This document shows positions 53,289 through 64,000 of a stretch of 64,000 bases of DNA, one piece after another. The notes beneath the pieces are model-generated. The model was not told where the DNA came from. It saw nothing but the letters and a program-made list of their open reading frames with translations, and searched no databases. Source of the DNA: Wuchereria bancrofti (lineage: Eukaryota; Nematoda; Chromadorea; Rhabditida; Onchocercidae); NCBI GenBank assembly GCA_005281725.1, contig SSBO01000003.1, positions 3,523,824 to 3,587,823 on the forward strand. The letters are read 5' to 3'. Both the position numbers and the translations under genes were made by a program. The stretch's first letter is position 1. The number at the start of each line of letters is the position of its first letter.

Positions 53289-55185
53289 ATGTGGAAGAGA
53301 TTATTACCAAGGAAACCTAACAAAAGACAAATTGAGCCATCACCAGAACCACCTGAGAAAGTGGAGAAGACAAGTGATGAGCCTCCTTCGATAGATCCTG
53401 AACCACAGCCTGGACCTTCGCGACTTTCCCCGGTATATTATTTGAATTAAAGTACAAAAAATTTAAATTTGCCAAATTTTACAAACTAACAAGTAAGTGA
53501 TAAATTTCACTGATAATCTATTCTAATATTTACATCAATATGCATATGTTTAGTTATACTTATCATAAATACCAATTAGAAATAAAACATAATTAATTTG
53601 AATAATGAAGAAAGATATTTTAATGCTGAAAAATTTTTGCTGTTAATTAATCAGAAATTAGATAATTATTTATCAAATATTTAAACAGTATGAGAAAAAA
53701 AGTATTTATCAACAAACATTTCGAAAGAAGTTCTATCAACAAACATGAATTTTATTAATTCATATTTAATATAATATTTTAACAAATATTTTAGCCAATA
53801 ACTCGTTCAGGATCATCACGAAGAAAAAATAAGCCAAGAAAATTAGAACTAGAATCTGATGAGGTAGGTACTAAGTATGAATACTTTTAAACAAAATAGT
53901 AAAAAGTTGTTCAAATAATATTCATCTAAAATTATGAATCTTTTTAAGGAATTTAAAATCAAAAAATACGCAATATTTTATAAATAAAATGTTGAAATAT
54001 GGCTAACTAATTAATTTTAATAGAAAACTAAAATGCTACTAAATGATATAATTATAAAAGAAATAATTAATAAAAAATAACGATATATTTTTTTATTTTT
54101 CTTTCATTTTCAGGATATCTCGATGTTAAAACGTAATATAACATTAGGTGAATTACTATTACGAAGTGAACCATTATTTGTTGATACAGCACTTCCTTCA
54201 GGTTTCTTTTACTTTTTTTTTTTATTTTTTTGTTTTATATAATTTTAATCTATAAATTTAAATGATTTAAAATATAGCTTTAATATAAGAGTAGAAACCT
54301 TTTAAAGAATATAATATCTTTCACAAATTTTTTTTTGGTTTTTATAGCAAAGTTATGATATCAAATATTAATAAGAAAATAAGAAACTAAGAAAATAAAA
54401 TAAATGAAAAACAGAAAATAAATGAAAATATTAATCTAATTTATTTGTGGCTTTCATTTTTTGTTGTTTATCAATAATAGCTAATAGTAAATTTTTCACA
54501 TATCAAAAGCTTATTTAATTCATTTTTTAAAAGGATTTTGATAAATATATTTGATTTACAGATTTGAACGGTTGAATTTATTGTAATTTCTTTTGCGCAT
54601 CATTTTGTTGAATTTAACTGCATTAACTTAAAACTTTAATTTGAACATGATCAATCAATTGTACTAACTGTGAATCTAATGCTTTTTTACTTCTCATTAT
54701 AACAAATTTTAAGTTTAATTCAATTTAAAACGATAATATTACAATTTTTCTGAAAATATCTTAAAAAAAGAAAAATCAAAAAAGTAAACTATTGAATATT
54801 TTTTAGAAATTTTTTTTTAGAAATTGACAGAGATCTGCAAGAGATACTGGAGGAACCTTCTCAGGAAAGGGAACTAGAACCATTACAGGAGTGGTTGTCA
54901 CTTCGAGAGAGGTCACAACCACTTGAAGAGAGGTCACAGCAATCACATCAAGCGAGGTCACGACAACCGCTTCAGGAGAGGTCACAGCAATCACTTCAAG
55001 TGAGATCGCGGCAACCACTTCGGGCGAGATCACAGCAGTCATTTCCAGCGAGAGCACGTCGATCAGCTCAACCTAGAACACGGGGGTCACGTCAAGCGCG
55101 ATCACGAGGATCACTTCAGGCTAGGTCACAGCAACCATTTGAGGAGAACTTACAAGAAAATATCGAGCAACAATGTCGTCGTTAA
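53289..55185 (+). CDS. Unrecognised protein with Arg/Ser/Gln octapeptide repeats (221 aa)
   Basis: Exons: 53289-53432, 53795-53863, 54114-54201, 54821-55185; phases 0, 0, 1 close. I do not recognise a family. The N-terminus (MWKRLLPRKPNKRQ) is basic. Residues 15-48 are Pro/Glu-rich, and 49-71 form a basic then acidic patch. Residues 72-101 (RNITLGELLLRSEPLF within it) look helical. From about residue 127 the last exon encodes an array of octapeptides of the form [S/P]-L-Q-[A/E]-R-S-[R/Q]-Q, giving a strongly basic, low-complexity tail. No signal peptide or membrane segment is seen. RS/RQ-rich tails occur in nucleic-acid-binding and splicing-related proteins, but no such function is shown here. 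The first ATG is the only early in-frame one. The 3' end is supported by several AATAAA signals starting 78 bases after the stop. Confidence 0.6.
54919..55134 (+). repeat. Nine in-frame 24-bp coding repeats
   Basis: Nine consecutive 24-bp units without any indel, each encoding one octapeptide such as PLEERSQQ, SHQARSRQ, PLQERSQQ. Even and odd units alternate (P-start, Q-end versus S-start, R-Q end) at the 5' side, suggesting growth by 48-bp steps. Confidence 0.9.
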
Positions 55186-55216
55186 ATAATTTTTTCAATT
55201 TTTAGATGAATCAGAA

Positions 55217-55424
55217 ATATTATCAATTAATAGGTACAGTTAATTATTGCGGTTAATTGCTCAATAAAATATTATCAATTAATAGGTACAGTTAATTATT
55301 GCGGTTAATTGCTCAATAAAATATTATCAATTAATAGGTACAGTTAATTATTGCGGTTAATTGCTCAATAAAATATTATCAGTTAATAGGTACAGTTAAT
55401 TATTGCGGTTAATTGCTCAATAAA
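55217..55424 (+). repeat. Four-copy 52-bp minisatellite, each copy ending in AATAAA
   Basis: Units at 55217, 55269, 55321 and 55373. The first three are identical and the fourth has one A-to-G change. Each ends CAATAAA, so polyadenylation signals occur at 55263-55268, 55315-55320, 55367-55372 and 55419-55424, within the presumed 3'UTR of the octapeptide-repeat gene. Confidence 0.96.
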
Positions 55425-58297
55425 TTTATCATTTTAAAATGATTTCCTGATTGCAAAATCATTTTGTTTCATTTCATTAAGATTAGATTAATTTGTATAT
55501 TATTGTTATCACATTTGGTAGCATTACGAGGTGAAGTTTTTTCTTCAACAATCTTTATGTGATTGCTACATGCAAAAAGAGTATATCGTTCCTGTGAAAT
55601 TTTCAAAAAATTTACAATATGTCCATTCCTATGTCCAATCAATAAGCTATTGAATTTCTATGCGTGTGTGTTTTTATGTAATTTGAAATAAAATAAGCTA
55701 AATTAAGCAAAATATTTTGCTTAAACAGCCACTTGTCAAATGATATCAATCATAAAAGAAATACAGCACTTAATATAGCATGAACTTTGACCCATACAAA
55801 TTAAAAAATTTAGAAATAATAATAGTAAAAATTCAAAAAAAAAAAAAAAAACCAACAAGTGAAATAAATAACTCACAAGAAGTGCGCAAAATAACATTGA
55901 CATTCTTTTTTTAATTATAAAAATTAAGATTTTTAATTAAATTAATTTGAAGATTATTCAGTTATAGTGAATCAAAAAAGAAAAAAGTGAACGAACGCTT
56001 CTTACTTGAGTTTTTAAAAAATTTCAAAATACGCCAATGAATATTAAAAGAGAAATAGGATAAATGTGAAGCATGCAGCAAAACTTTGATGTTTACGGAG
56101 TTTAGACGGAAGTAACAGTTCCTGTTTATGAAATTTAAACCGAGCTAGCAATGCCTCTATTTCTTAAATTGAAAATTAAAATTACTGATGAATGACAATC
56201 TTAGCAATAAAAGAGTGTGTGGAAATAAAGTAAACAAATTATCATTTTATAGTAACAAAGTCGGTCATTTTCATCCAAATATTTCCGAATTGATTGACCT
56301 CTGTCCTGAACTAATGACCTCTCTAGTATGACGGATTATGACATCAGATTTACATTCTACTGTGCATCTTTTTAAACTAATACATGACAAAATATCTAAT
56401 ACTATTTTTACTAATGACGATTTTTCTAAAGTTCATTTACTTTCAACATAACTAATCAAAAAAGAGAAAAAAAGGAAGGGAATTTCGTTTTTCACATTTA
56501 AAAACGAAAAAAAAAACGAGCAAGTAGGAAGATTCAAATCTTCCGAACTAATTATTAAGCCAGGAGTTAATTACTAATTTATTTAAAACTATATGCGTAA
56601 AATCATTGCTCTATTTTACTCAAATTTCTATCATAAATCTTAAAAATACAAATTTACATATGAAGGCGCAAATGTACATTAGAAATATGTGAAATACACA
56701 ATACAAAATCACTGTCAAATTGTGTCATTATCATATCTTTAGAAACAATCTATGAATTTTTTTTTTACTTGCAAAACTCTTTAAATCTCATACAGGTAAG
56801 TTTTCAAATGCATATTACTGCTTATAATTATTGTTAAAATTTTTAATGATTGAAGTCGATTGATTTAGTGTATATTTTTTTCAGAAACATTCAAAAAATT
56901 CCTGATCATCTAGGTTGATTGTTATAAATTAGATGAAATTTGTAAAGAAATCTCAAATGTATCATTCACTGCCACGGAATTTGTGATAATTTTGGTTGAA
57001 TCATAGTTTGCAATGGTTGCCTTTATGAATTTTCTCAAACGATTGGGAATAAATTTATTCATTTGTAAAGTATTTAAATGTGGCATCACATACAAGTTAT
57101 TACTATTGAATTATTTACTAATTAATTAAAAAATATGTTGTTTTTATTAAATAAATCACGCAAACTCATATTGTGATCAATGCGTACGTAAGCGTGTATT
57201 CTGCGCATTTGTAATTATTATTGTAAAGTAGTAATCTATATCATTATAATAAATGCTTATCTTATCTGTGAATAAATGCTTATTTGTTATTTCATTGTTG
57301 ATGCAAATGAGAAATTAGATTAAAATTTTCACCATTACTTTTGAATGAAATAATTAAAACACATATTTTTGCTAAATTAAATTTTGGAAAAAATCACATG
57401 ATTACATAGATTACTTTAGTGAACCGAAATTCAAATTTCCATTAATTCATCTTAATAACGGACACAACTAATTTCCTTAACTAATCAACCTGCCATTACT
57501 TGATCATACAGCACTGATGATTTTAGCGTCTTTTGTTTGCATTATTCGGAATCACCGTAGATGCAAACTTGACTATTTTCTTTTGAATTGAATTTTAATG
57601 CATAATTAAGACAATAAAACATGTCTGACTGATAAGATCGGTATGAAATTAAAGCATCTTACTGGAAAATTTAAATGCTTGACAAAAGTAACTTCTTAAA
57701 CTTATCGATTTGAAATTTTCAAATTTCAATGAATTTAAACAGGACCGAAAAGTTGTCTTGGTATGTTTAATAACATAAGTTAAGTACGTTTTGGTAGTTC
57801 GGAAATTTATTTACTCCTCATTGAAAGAATCAATAACTTGATGAAACGAGCTTTTTCCGGAATGTCATTACGAAGTTAGAAAAATTTTGAATCATAACTG
57901 CCATTTCTTGGCTTCAATAATTCTGAGAAGGAAATTAGTGTTAAAAGTATCATTTCATAAGTTTTTCTTGCCAGCTTGCAATGAGGTTTCAAAAACTTCA
58001 AATTTCAAGTTTCAATGCCTGATTAATTGTTTAAACAGGTAGTACCGATTTATTTTTGAGAAAAATTCTGATAATTTGACGATTATTGCAAATGAATAGT
58101 TTTTTCCTGATTTTTCACAAATTTGCACATAAATTTAGTTTTCAATAAGTCGCAGTTAAACAAACATATCAAAAGTAAGAATAAATTAACAATTAAACTT
58201 ATTGGTACTTCGTCTTTTTTCTTACATCATGCACAAACATAATAAATGTTCAAAAATCAGTTAATAACAGCGTGGAGAAAACACAAAGAATAACAAG
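55425..58297. other. Intergenic stretch between convergent genes
   Basis: AT-rich, somewhat less extreme than elsewhere. No exon chain was recognised on either strand. Confidence 0.5.
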
Positions 58298-60301
58298 CTA
58301 AACTCTGGCATTCCGCTTGAATTTCCGTCTTTTTGGGTATGAAGAACGTTGAAAGGCTCCACGTTTTGTAATCGCTTCTCGAGCCTTTATTTCCTGATAT
58401 TTTTTACGCTGCTTAGTTTGCAAATCGGTGTCTGCCAGAAGTTCTTCAACAATTGTCCTCTTACGCTGCTTCTTAGGCACGCGAGATGAATAGAAATCTG
58501 CTTTTGTCTCAATAATAGTACCAACCTAAAATAATTTTTATCCAGAAACACATCCTTATAAAGACACAACGAATATCTGCCAATACTAGGAAGAATTAAG
58601 AAGATTTAGCATTATTAAGCAATTTATTTTTTCTACTGTATATCAGATATAAATTTTATAAGAACCAGTTTAAACATTTAATTCGAAAACCTTCTAAATG
58701 CGGTACATAAAGTCTTGCTGTTAAGTGAAAACTAAATATAACTAAATCTAAGTATAATTATAATACTAAGCATAATTAAATCTAAGTATAATACATAATA
58801 TAATAAACCTAACTATGACATATAATATAATCTAAGTATAATTAAATCATAATATACCAGTAATCTACAAACTAATTGATCAACCAGTCAATTTAATGTT
58901 TCTATCTTTTTGGTAGAAATCAAAAATGAATAAAAAACCTTCAAAGCATCAGAAATTAAGGCGGAATAATTAATATGACTTTGAATTCATACTTTAAAAA
59001 CTAACTTGGAAATATTTTGGTAACACAGAACGATCATTCTTTCTGTAATGAGCTTTCGAATCTAGAGAACTTCTCATTTGAATAATTTCCAAATCACGCT
59101 CCCTTTCTTCGGTCATTTCACTTGCTGGGAGGTTATACCAAGCATCACCTTTCGTACGCTCTCGATGCATCTAAAACACTAACATTCGTTTAAAACTTTA
59201 AGCATAACACTGACAGAGATAATTTCCCGATTAGATAATTCTAGAAGTCTATAATACCTTTCTCTGTCTCTTCAATGCTCGCCAAGATACCGGTACATGT
59301 CCTTCACCGAGGTATTTTTCAAACCCAGGTTTTATGATGCTTTTTGATAGTAGCTGAAAAGAACAATTTCACGGCGATAACAACTGCTTCTAACTAAGCG
59401 AATTTAACTTTTTTGATGATTACTTCTCCACAGGATCAATATATGCCCTACAATATAAATGAAAATATAAAAAAAGATTCAACAATCAAAACCATAATTC
59501 CTCATTGAATGATTTTGCCTGCAATATTTGTGAGACTAAGAATCAGGAATCATACTAGAATTTTGCATGTGCCTTATCCAAACTTGAAGAACTTTAGATT
59601 GATTTACATACCGCTTTTGTTGTCTCATCCAAAACTGAATCGGTAATCGGTATTTTATTATTTTCCGCATTGCATTTTGTTGAAAAGAGTGGTTTTTTAA
59701 CAATGTTCGTGTTGATATTATTAGTACCATCGGTATCCAGAACAAATAAATCATCTCTTTCAGCTTCCTGAAATACAAGTCCTGATTACAGACGTGAGTT
59801 CAAGTTTTTGAAAAAAAAATTGTTTTGATTTGAAACTTTAAATTTCCAATAAAGATGTAACACCTCAAAATAAATTTATACTGATAACGAATGTTTTCAT
59901 TATAAAATATTTTCATTATAAAAATAAGCAGCTGATAAAGTAAAATCAGCATTACTTATTAGCAAAAATAAAAAACATTTCAAATATACACCCCAGAGTA
60001 TAATTTAACAATATCCTTCAATTCAAATTTCCTTTAGAAGCAAACTTACTAAAAAATAAGAGTAACAAATGATGGAATAACATGGGAAGTTCTCTCCTTT
60101 TTTTATCCATTTCTTTATAATTAACATGCTTGATCACTAAAAATTTGATTGAAAAGTAACCTCAGTATCAGAAGAACAATGAAATTTCACTGTATTCCTC
60201 AATGTTATCTTCTCTTTAACATTCCCATCATTATCTTCAGTATCACTCGATGAACTTTCGTCACCCACCGGAAATAATGGTTCATTATGACTAACCAACA
60301 T
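58298..60301 (-). CDS. Fcf2 / TdIF2 family pre-rRNA processing factor (261 aa)
   Basis: Nucleolar factor of the small-subunit processome pathway; yeast Fcf2 is needed for early 18S rRNA processing, and TdIF2 (DNTTIP2) is the animal form. Exons: 60161-60301, 59612-59767, 59258-59353, 59006-59170, 58298-58525; every intron is phase 0. Residues 1-131 are acidic (DESSSSDTEDND) and poorly conserved. The Fcf2 domain covers about 136-232 with GDAWYNLPA, LEIIQMRSSLDSKAHYRKND, LPKYFQVGTIIE and DFYSSRVPKKQRKRTIVEEL followed by LADTD. A very basic C-terminus (YPKRRKFKRN) matches the family. The start lies one base behind a TTTCAG acceptor, as expected for spliced-leader addition. The upstream side carries a 29-bp repeat that includes this acceptor. 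The animal proteins often have a much longer acidic N-terminus, and the nematode forms are short. It lies downstream of the LRR gene on the same strand. Confidence 0.93.
58729..58858. repeat. Degenerate TAAATCTAAGTATAATTA-type repeat in Fcf2 intron 4
   Basis: Several imperfect copies of TCTAAGTATAATTA and similar words within the last intron. Confidence 0.6.
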
Positions 60302-60302
60302 T

Positions 60303-60418
60303 CTGAAATGTAGAACAAATAAGAGCAAATTCTGAAATGTAGAATAAACAAGAGCAAATTTCGGAATGTAGAACAAATAAGAGCAAATTTCGAAATGTAG
60401 AACAAACAAGAGCAAATA
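60303..60418 (-). repeat. Four-copy 29-bp tandem repeat carrying splice-acceptor words
   Basis: Units at 60303, 60332, 60361 and 60390. Read on the minus strand, each unit ends in TTCTACATT plus CAG or a mutated form. The unit nearest the gene provides the acceptor of the Fcf2 start exon; the next unit also has intact TTTCAG, while the outer two have CCGA or TCGA. Confidence 0.93.
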
Positions 60419-61958
60419 TTTGCTTATTGAACATTAGTCTCTAAATGCATCATCTCTAAGTGTATTAGTTATGCAAAATATCGCTTTACTGCAGATTTTA
60501 CATTAATTACCTAATACTTTCAAGTATGTGCTGAAGCATGACGATGCTTTTATTGCGAAAACCTAGTTTAACATGCTGCTTATGTCCCATGAATGTTATG
60601 ATAAATCATTTAATCAAATATTGTCTAGTAAATAATATCCATTTTTTATCTACTAGATAAATACGTCCCGTGAATCATCGTTAAATTTATACCCGTAATG
60701 TAAAACTTTGGATTTTCATAAGAAAACCAACTTCTGAGAAAGTTACGTAACTCATTTTTGGACAATGATAAGTTACTCCATTATACATATGTTTATTTGT
60801 GATTAAACGATGAATTAAAATCATATTTAATAAGAAACAGCATATGAAATAACACATAAAAAGGTCACCTACAGTTCGCTTAAGTTATATCAATTAATAA
60901 TGGCAAAACTCACAAAAAGTTTTTACATTTGAACCAGATCTGTATGCTTCACTAAAATTTACGGCATATTATGATGAGCAACTAAATAGCAATACAAATT
61001 AATTGCAATTAAACTCACAGATGCATTTTTCTACCAGTTCATGCATAATCTATCGCAGACTGCAGCTATGTGCAAAATGAAAACATTTTAAATCGATCAC
61101 ATCAAATAATAACATACAAAACAATAAAAAACATGCTAGCAATAAATTTTTATGAAAGTTTTGGCAGAATTTATTATATTTCAAATTGCAGAAATTTTTA
61201 ATCGAATCACGGTATAAATACATAACAAATAGTCGATTCGCAATAATATACATGTATATATAGGTAAAAAAAATGAATGAATGGAAAAAAGCAATGACGT
61301 TTTGCTTAAATCGATAATAATGTAAAAGCCAAAGAAACTAACAAAACCAAAAACTGAGGTAAGCAACTTTAAAACAGCAAAAAAAGTCAGTTCCTATATA
61401 TATCATCCGTATAAACTTAATTGCACCGTTTCAATGAATATTGGTAGCAGTACAATATCATTTAGACTTATTTTCTTTTTATCATTTATATCAAAAATAT
61501 TGATCCATATCCGCTAAAAAAAGTGTAAAGATATAAAGTGTATTTCATCATAAAGTATGAGTGCTGAAATTCCAATTATCGAAAGAGTCAATTCGAAATA
61601 AGATATAAAAAGAATTCATTAAACCTTACCAAAGAAAACATGAAAGTACGTTACAGAAATACACATCCATCCAAATCAAAAGCAAAATTTGCAAAGAGTA
61701 ACAAAGCAGAAAGTACTGCGTATATTACTCCTGTGAAGATTTAAGAAAAAATACATCATAAAAAAGAAGCTAATTGCTCATAGAAATATCGACTGGAAAT
61801 TAAGGTAAAGATCCACATCCAATAATATCAGCAATATTCCCTGATCGGGTACTAAAAATCAGGAAGAAAAACGAATCCCGTAGTCACAATAGCCCTGAAC
61901 CATCCTAAAAGGACAACAAATCAAATTAATTAAATAACTTCAATTGACAGGGCAAAAA
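60419..61958. other. Intergenic stretch between LRR gene and Fcf2 gene
   Basis: Contains the 3'UTR side of the LRR gene and a diverged copy (61511-61638) of a sequence also found in its last intron (62477-62608). No exons recognised. Confidence 0.5.
61511..61638. repeat. Diverged direct repeat flanking the LRR terminal exon, copy A
   Basis: Shares in order CGCTAAAAAAA, CATAAAGTATGA, GAAATAAGATATAAAAA and ATTCATTAAACCTTA with 62477-62608. Copy A lies about 320 bases beyond the stop codon. Confidence 0.65.
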
Positions 61959-64000
61959 CTAATTTATTCTAATCACAACACTGAATTCAAAAATGGATGA
62001 GCTTTGCTCTGCAATCGAGTCGTGATCATCTACTTTCAACAATGGATGTGTTCTTGGATATGGTCGAGTTATACTGCTATGGGCAGTCCAGACGTGCAAT
62101 TCAGTGAAGCCATCTGGATTTGGTTTATAACGTCCCATATGACGGATATCATACAACGGATTAGTTGAATAATCCGATGTATTCCCAAAACGATAGCGAA
62201 AGTTCTCGAAGCGCATCAGATGACGTTCAAAATCGGCATCCATCAAAGCTTGTAAACTTCGTTCATGCCGTCTCATCTTTGTCACCACTTCCGTCAACGG
62301 TGTTGTTTGTCCTCTGCTCGATGTTGGCAACAGTGCCTACAGAACAATTTTTTTATTGTTATCATTCTCTACAGAGTTATATTCATGAATTTAGATCTGT
62401 TTTTTAACTCACTGTGAAATAACATAAAGTTACTATGTACCTAATATCTAAAAATATCCATATCTAAAAAACTAATCGCTAAAAAAAAATATAAAGTATT
62501 TCACCATAAAGTATGAATGCCGATCAAGTGTGGAAAGATATGAATGATCAAAAGATCAGTTTGAAATAAGATATAAAAAAAAATTCATTAAACCTTATGA
62601 AAGAATAAAGAGCGCAATAAAAAGATAAACGAAGAGCAATTGAATTTTGACAATGCTAAACAAGCAAACGAAGAGTTTAAAACATTTTAGCAATTATTTT
62701 CGTTATAAAATAGGTTCTGCTTTTCATCAAACTTTAAACTAAATAACAGTGAATGAAAATACCTCTCTTTCTTGTCGTTTTGATACATAGCTGATCATCC
62801 CTTCCATTGATTCATCAGTAACTTTTGGGCAGAATGAAATATCGAGCGCAGTTAAGAACTAAAAAACTGTTAGGAATCTCAAGATCAATAAAGAAGTTAG
62901 TGAATGATTCCGTGAAGCTCCTCATATCCTTTCTATTAATATTAGCAATACAAATATTTCGGAACATATATAGTAGTGTAATAAAATGTGAAGGAAGAAC
63001 AGAATTTTTTCCAAGGTTCCTTCATTAAATCAAATCAATGCTATTTACGAACCAAATTAATTCGTAGTTTAAATATTAGGATTTTTTTGATGCGTGAGAT
63101 GAACATCCAAAACGCAGTTATTTCAATTTTTTCCGAAATTATTTTGTAAATTGACTGTGTTGAAGAGAATCTCCACTTCTAAAGTACCGATGAAACTAAA
63201 ACTGTGCAAACTAACCGGACAGTGTTTCAACAGCATTTTGACTGCTTCATCGGAGATCTCGTCACATCGATGCAGGAGAACAGTCTGTAAAAAAATAAAA
63301 GTATATTAATCTGCATTTGCATGCTGAACATTGACCTCATGCTATATGTGGCATTCACAGAGAACAAAATGACAATATTGTCGGTATTACTTCGATAGCA
63401 CAACTGACAACAAAAATTATCATATATGGAAGATGTCGGTTCTATGATTTTGCTAGATGGTATAAGAATAACACAAACATTGCTTACTTGCAAAGTGTTC
63501 TTCTCTGCGATTATTCGGATCGTCTGGTCATCAACAACTCTCATATAAGATAAGTTTAAGTGACTAAGGTACGGAAGTTTTGCGAGTTCACGTAGTCCAA
63601 CATTGCTCACAAAACGACTACAGCCACTCAAGTCAACATACTTCAATTGTTTGCATCCAATTACTGTATTCCGTAAAACCTGAAACTTAACCAGTCAAAA
63701 TATTATAAAAAAGAGAAACAAAAAGAGGCAAGCAATCTAATCTGTTAAAGTATTATGAATTTCATAAAACTTATTTTCGAAGCTTTTAAAAAACCTATAC
63801 CTTTCAAAAAAGAATTCATGCATAAGCATTTATATCTAACATAATATGTATCTAGTTTTTCCCGATAAGACCAATGAAACACGAAATTAATTCATTTTAC
63901 AAATTTAATAAACAGAATTGAGAATTTAAAAACTGCCTCATCTGTCATCAGCAAGTTGTCATAAACAGTTAATTCAGTCAAGTTCTTCATCAGACTGAAA
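61959..64000 (-). CDS. Leucine-rich-repeat protein, F-box/LRR (AMN1-like) type, C-terminal part
   Basis: Partial: the N-terminal part lies beyond 64000. Exons: 63934-64000 (continues or begins near 63994), 63488-63679, 63216-63284, 62763-62858, 61959-62336; all visible introns are phase 0. Successive cysteine-containing LRRs are seen: LTELTVYDNLLMTDEAV, LKYVDLSGCSRFVSNVGL, LSHLNLSYMRVVDDQTI, LQTVLLHRCDEISDEAV and LTALDISFCPKVTDESM. The pattern L..L.L..C..(V/I)(T/S)D is that of the SCF substrate adaptors FBXL and AMN1, so a ubiquitin-ligase role is plausible, but an F-box is not in view. The last exon encodes a 125-residue non-LRR tail that is charged and aromatic (RYRFGNTSDYSTNPLYDIRH) and that I do not recognise. 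The stop is TAG. Confidence 0.8.
62477..62608. repeat. Diverged direct repeat flanking the LRR terminal exon, copy B
   Basis: Partner of 61511-61638, in the intron before the terminal LRR exon, same orientation, offset about 966 bases. Confidence 0.65.

Noticed and set aside
54803..55057. Minus-strand Val/Thr/Ser repeat protein
   Set aside because: It is the antisense of the octapeptide array; the plus strand has a complete four-exon model with good splice sites.

Overview
The window is eukaryotic, very AT-rich, and almost certainly from a parasitic nematode of the spirurid/filarial type. Genes are split into many short exons with GT-AG introns of tens of bases to over 5 kb. Several genes start directly behind a TTTCAG-like acceptor, as expected where a spliced leader is added in trans, and the recognisable proteins have nematode or general animal relatives. 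I see no bacterial, viral or CRISPR sequence, no rRNA or tRNA gene and no intact transposon. The species cannot be fixed from sequence reading alone.

Layout. 1-2631 (+): the last eight exons of a Timeless-like replication-fork protein. 2846-3776 (-): a tentative small secreted Cys-rich protein, downstream of 4441-5976 (-), a Y-box cold-shock RNA-binding protein. 6.0-15.1 kb: gene-poor, with microsatellites including a 394-bp (ACT)n array. 15081-20291 (-): a secreted, probably membrane-anchored 13-cysteine protein in six short exons; one of its introns holds an assembly gap with duplicated flanks. 24432-25848 (+): dUTPase with a mitochondrial-type first exon and a second possible start that would give a nuclear form. 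29556-32331 (+): a protein with one doublecortin domain. 36839-49377 (+): a large atypical E2F (E2F7/8, EFL-3 type) with two DNA-binding domains, a 5.4-kb first intron carrying E2F-like sites, and an Asn-rich repeat insert. 53289-55185 (+): an unrecognised protein with an Arg/Ser/Gln octapeptide array, followed by a 52-bp minisatellite carrying four polyadenylation signals. 58298-60301 (-): an Fcf2/TdIF2 pre-rRNA processing factor. 61959-64000 (-): the 3' part of a leucine-rich-repeat (F-box/LRR-like) protein that runs off the window.

Several genes touch DNA replication and S phase: Timeless at the fork, dUTPase in the dNTP pool, and E2F7/8 repressing E2F targets. dUTPase and E2F7/8 are both established E2F targets in animals. 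The sequence offers a direct hint of feedback only for E2F7/8, through the sites in its own first intron. Fcf2 and the Y-box protein serve ribosome assembly and mRNA handling. No operon is proven, but the two minus-strand pairs (Y-box then small secreted gene; LRR then Fcf2) have the orientation and trans-splice-like acceptors expected of nematode operons.

Exon models were made by hand from splice sites, reading phase and protein similarity. All phases were checked to close. Small terminal exons and first exons are the least certain parts.
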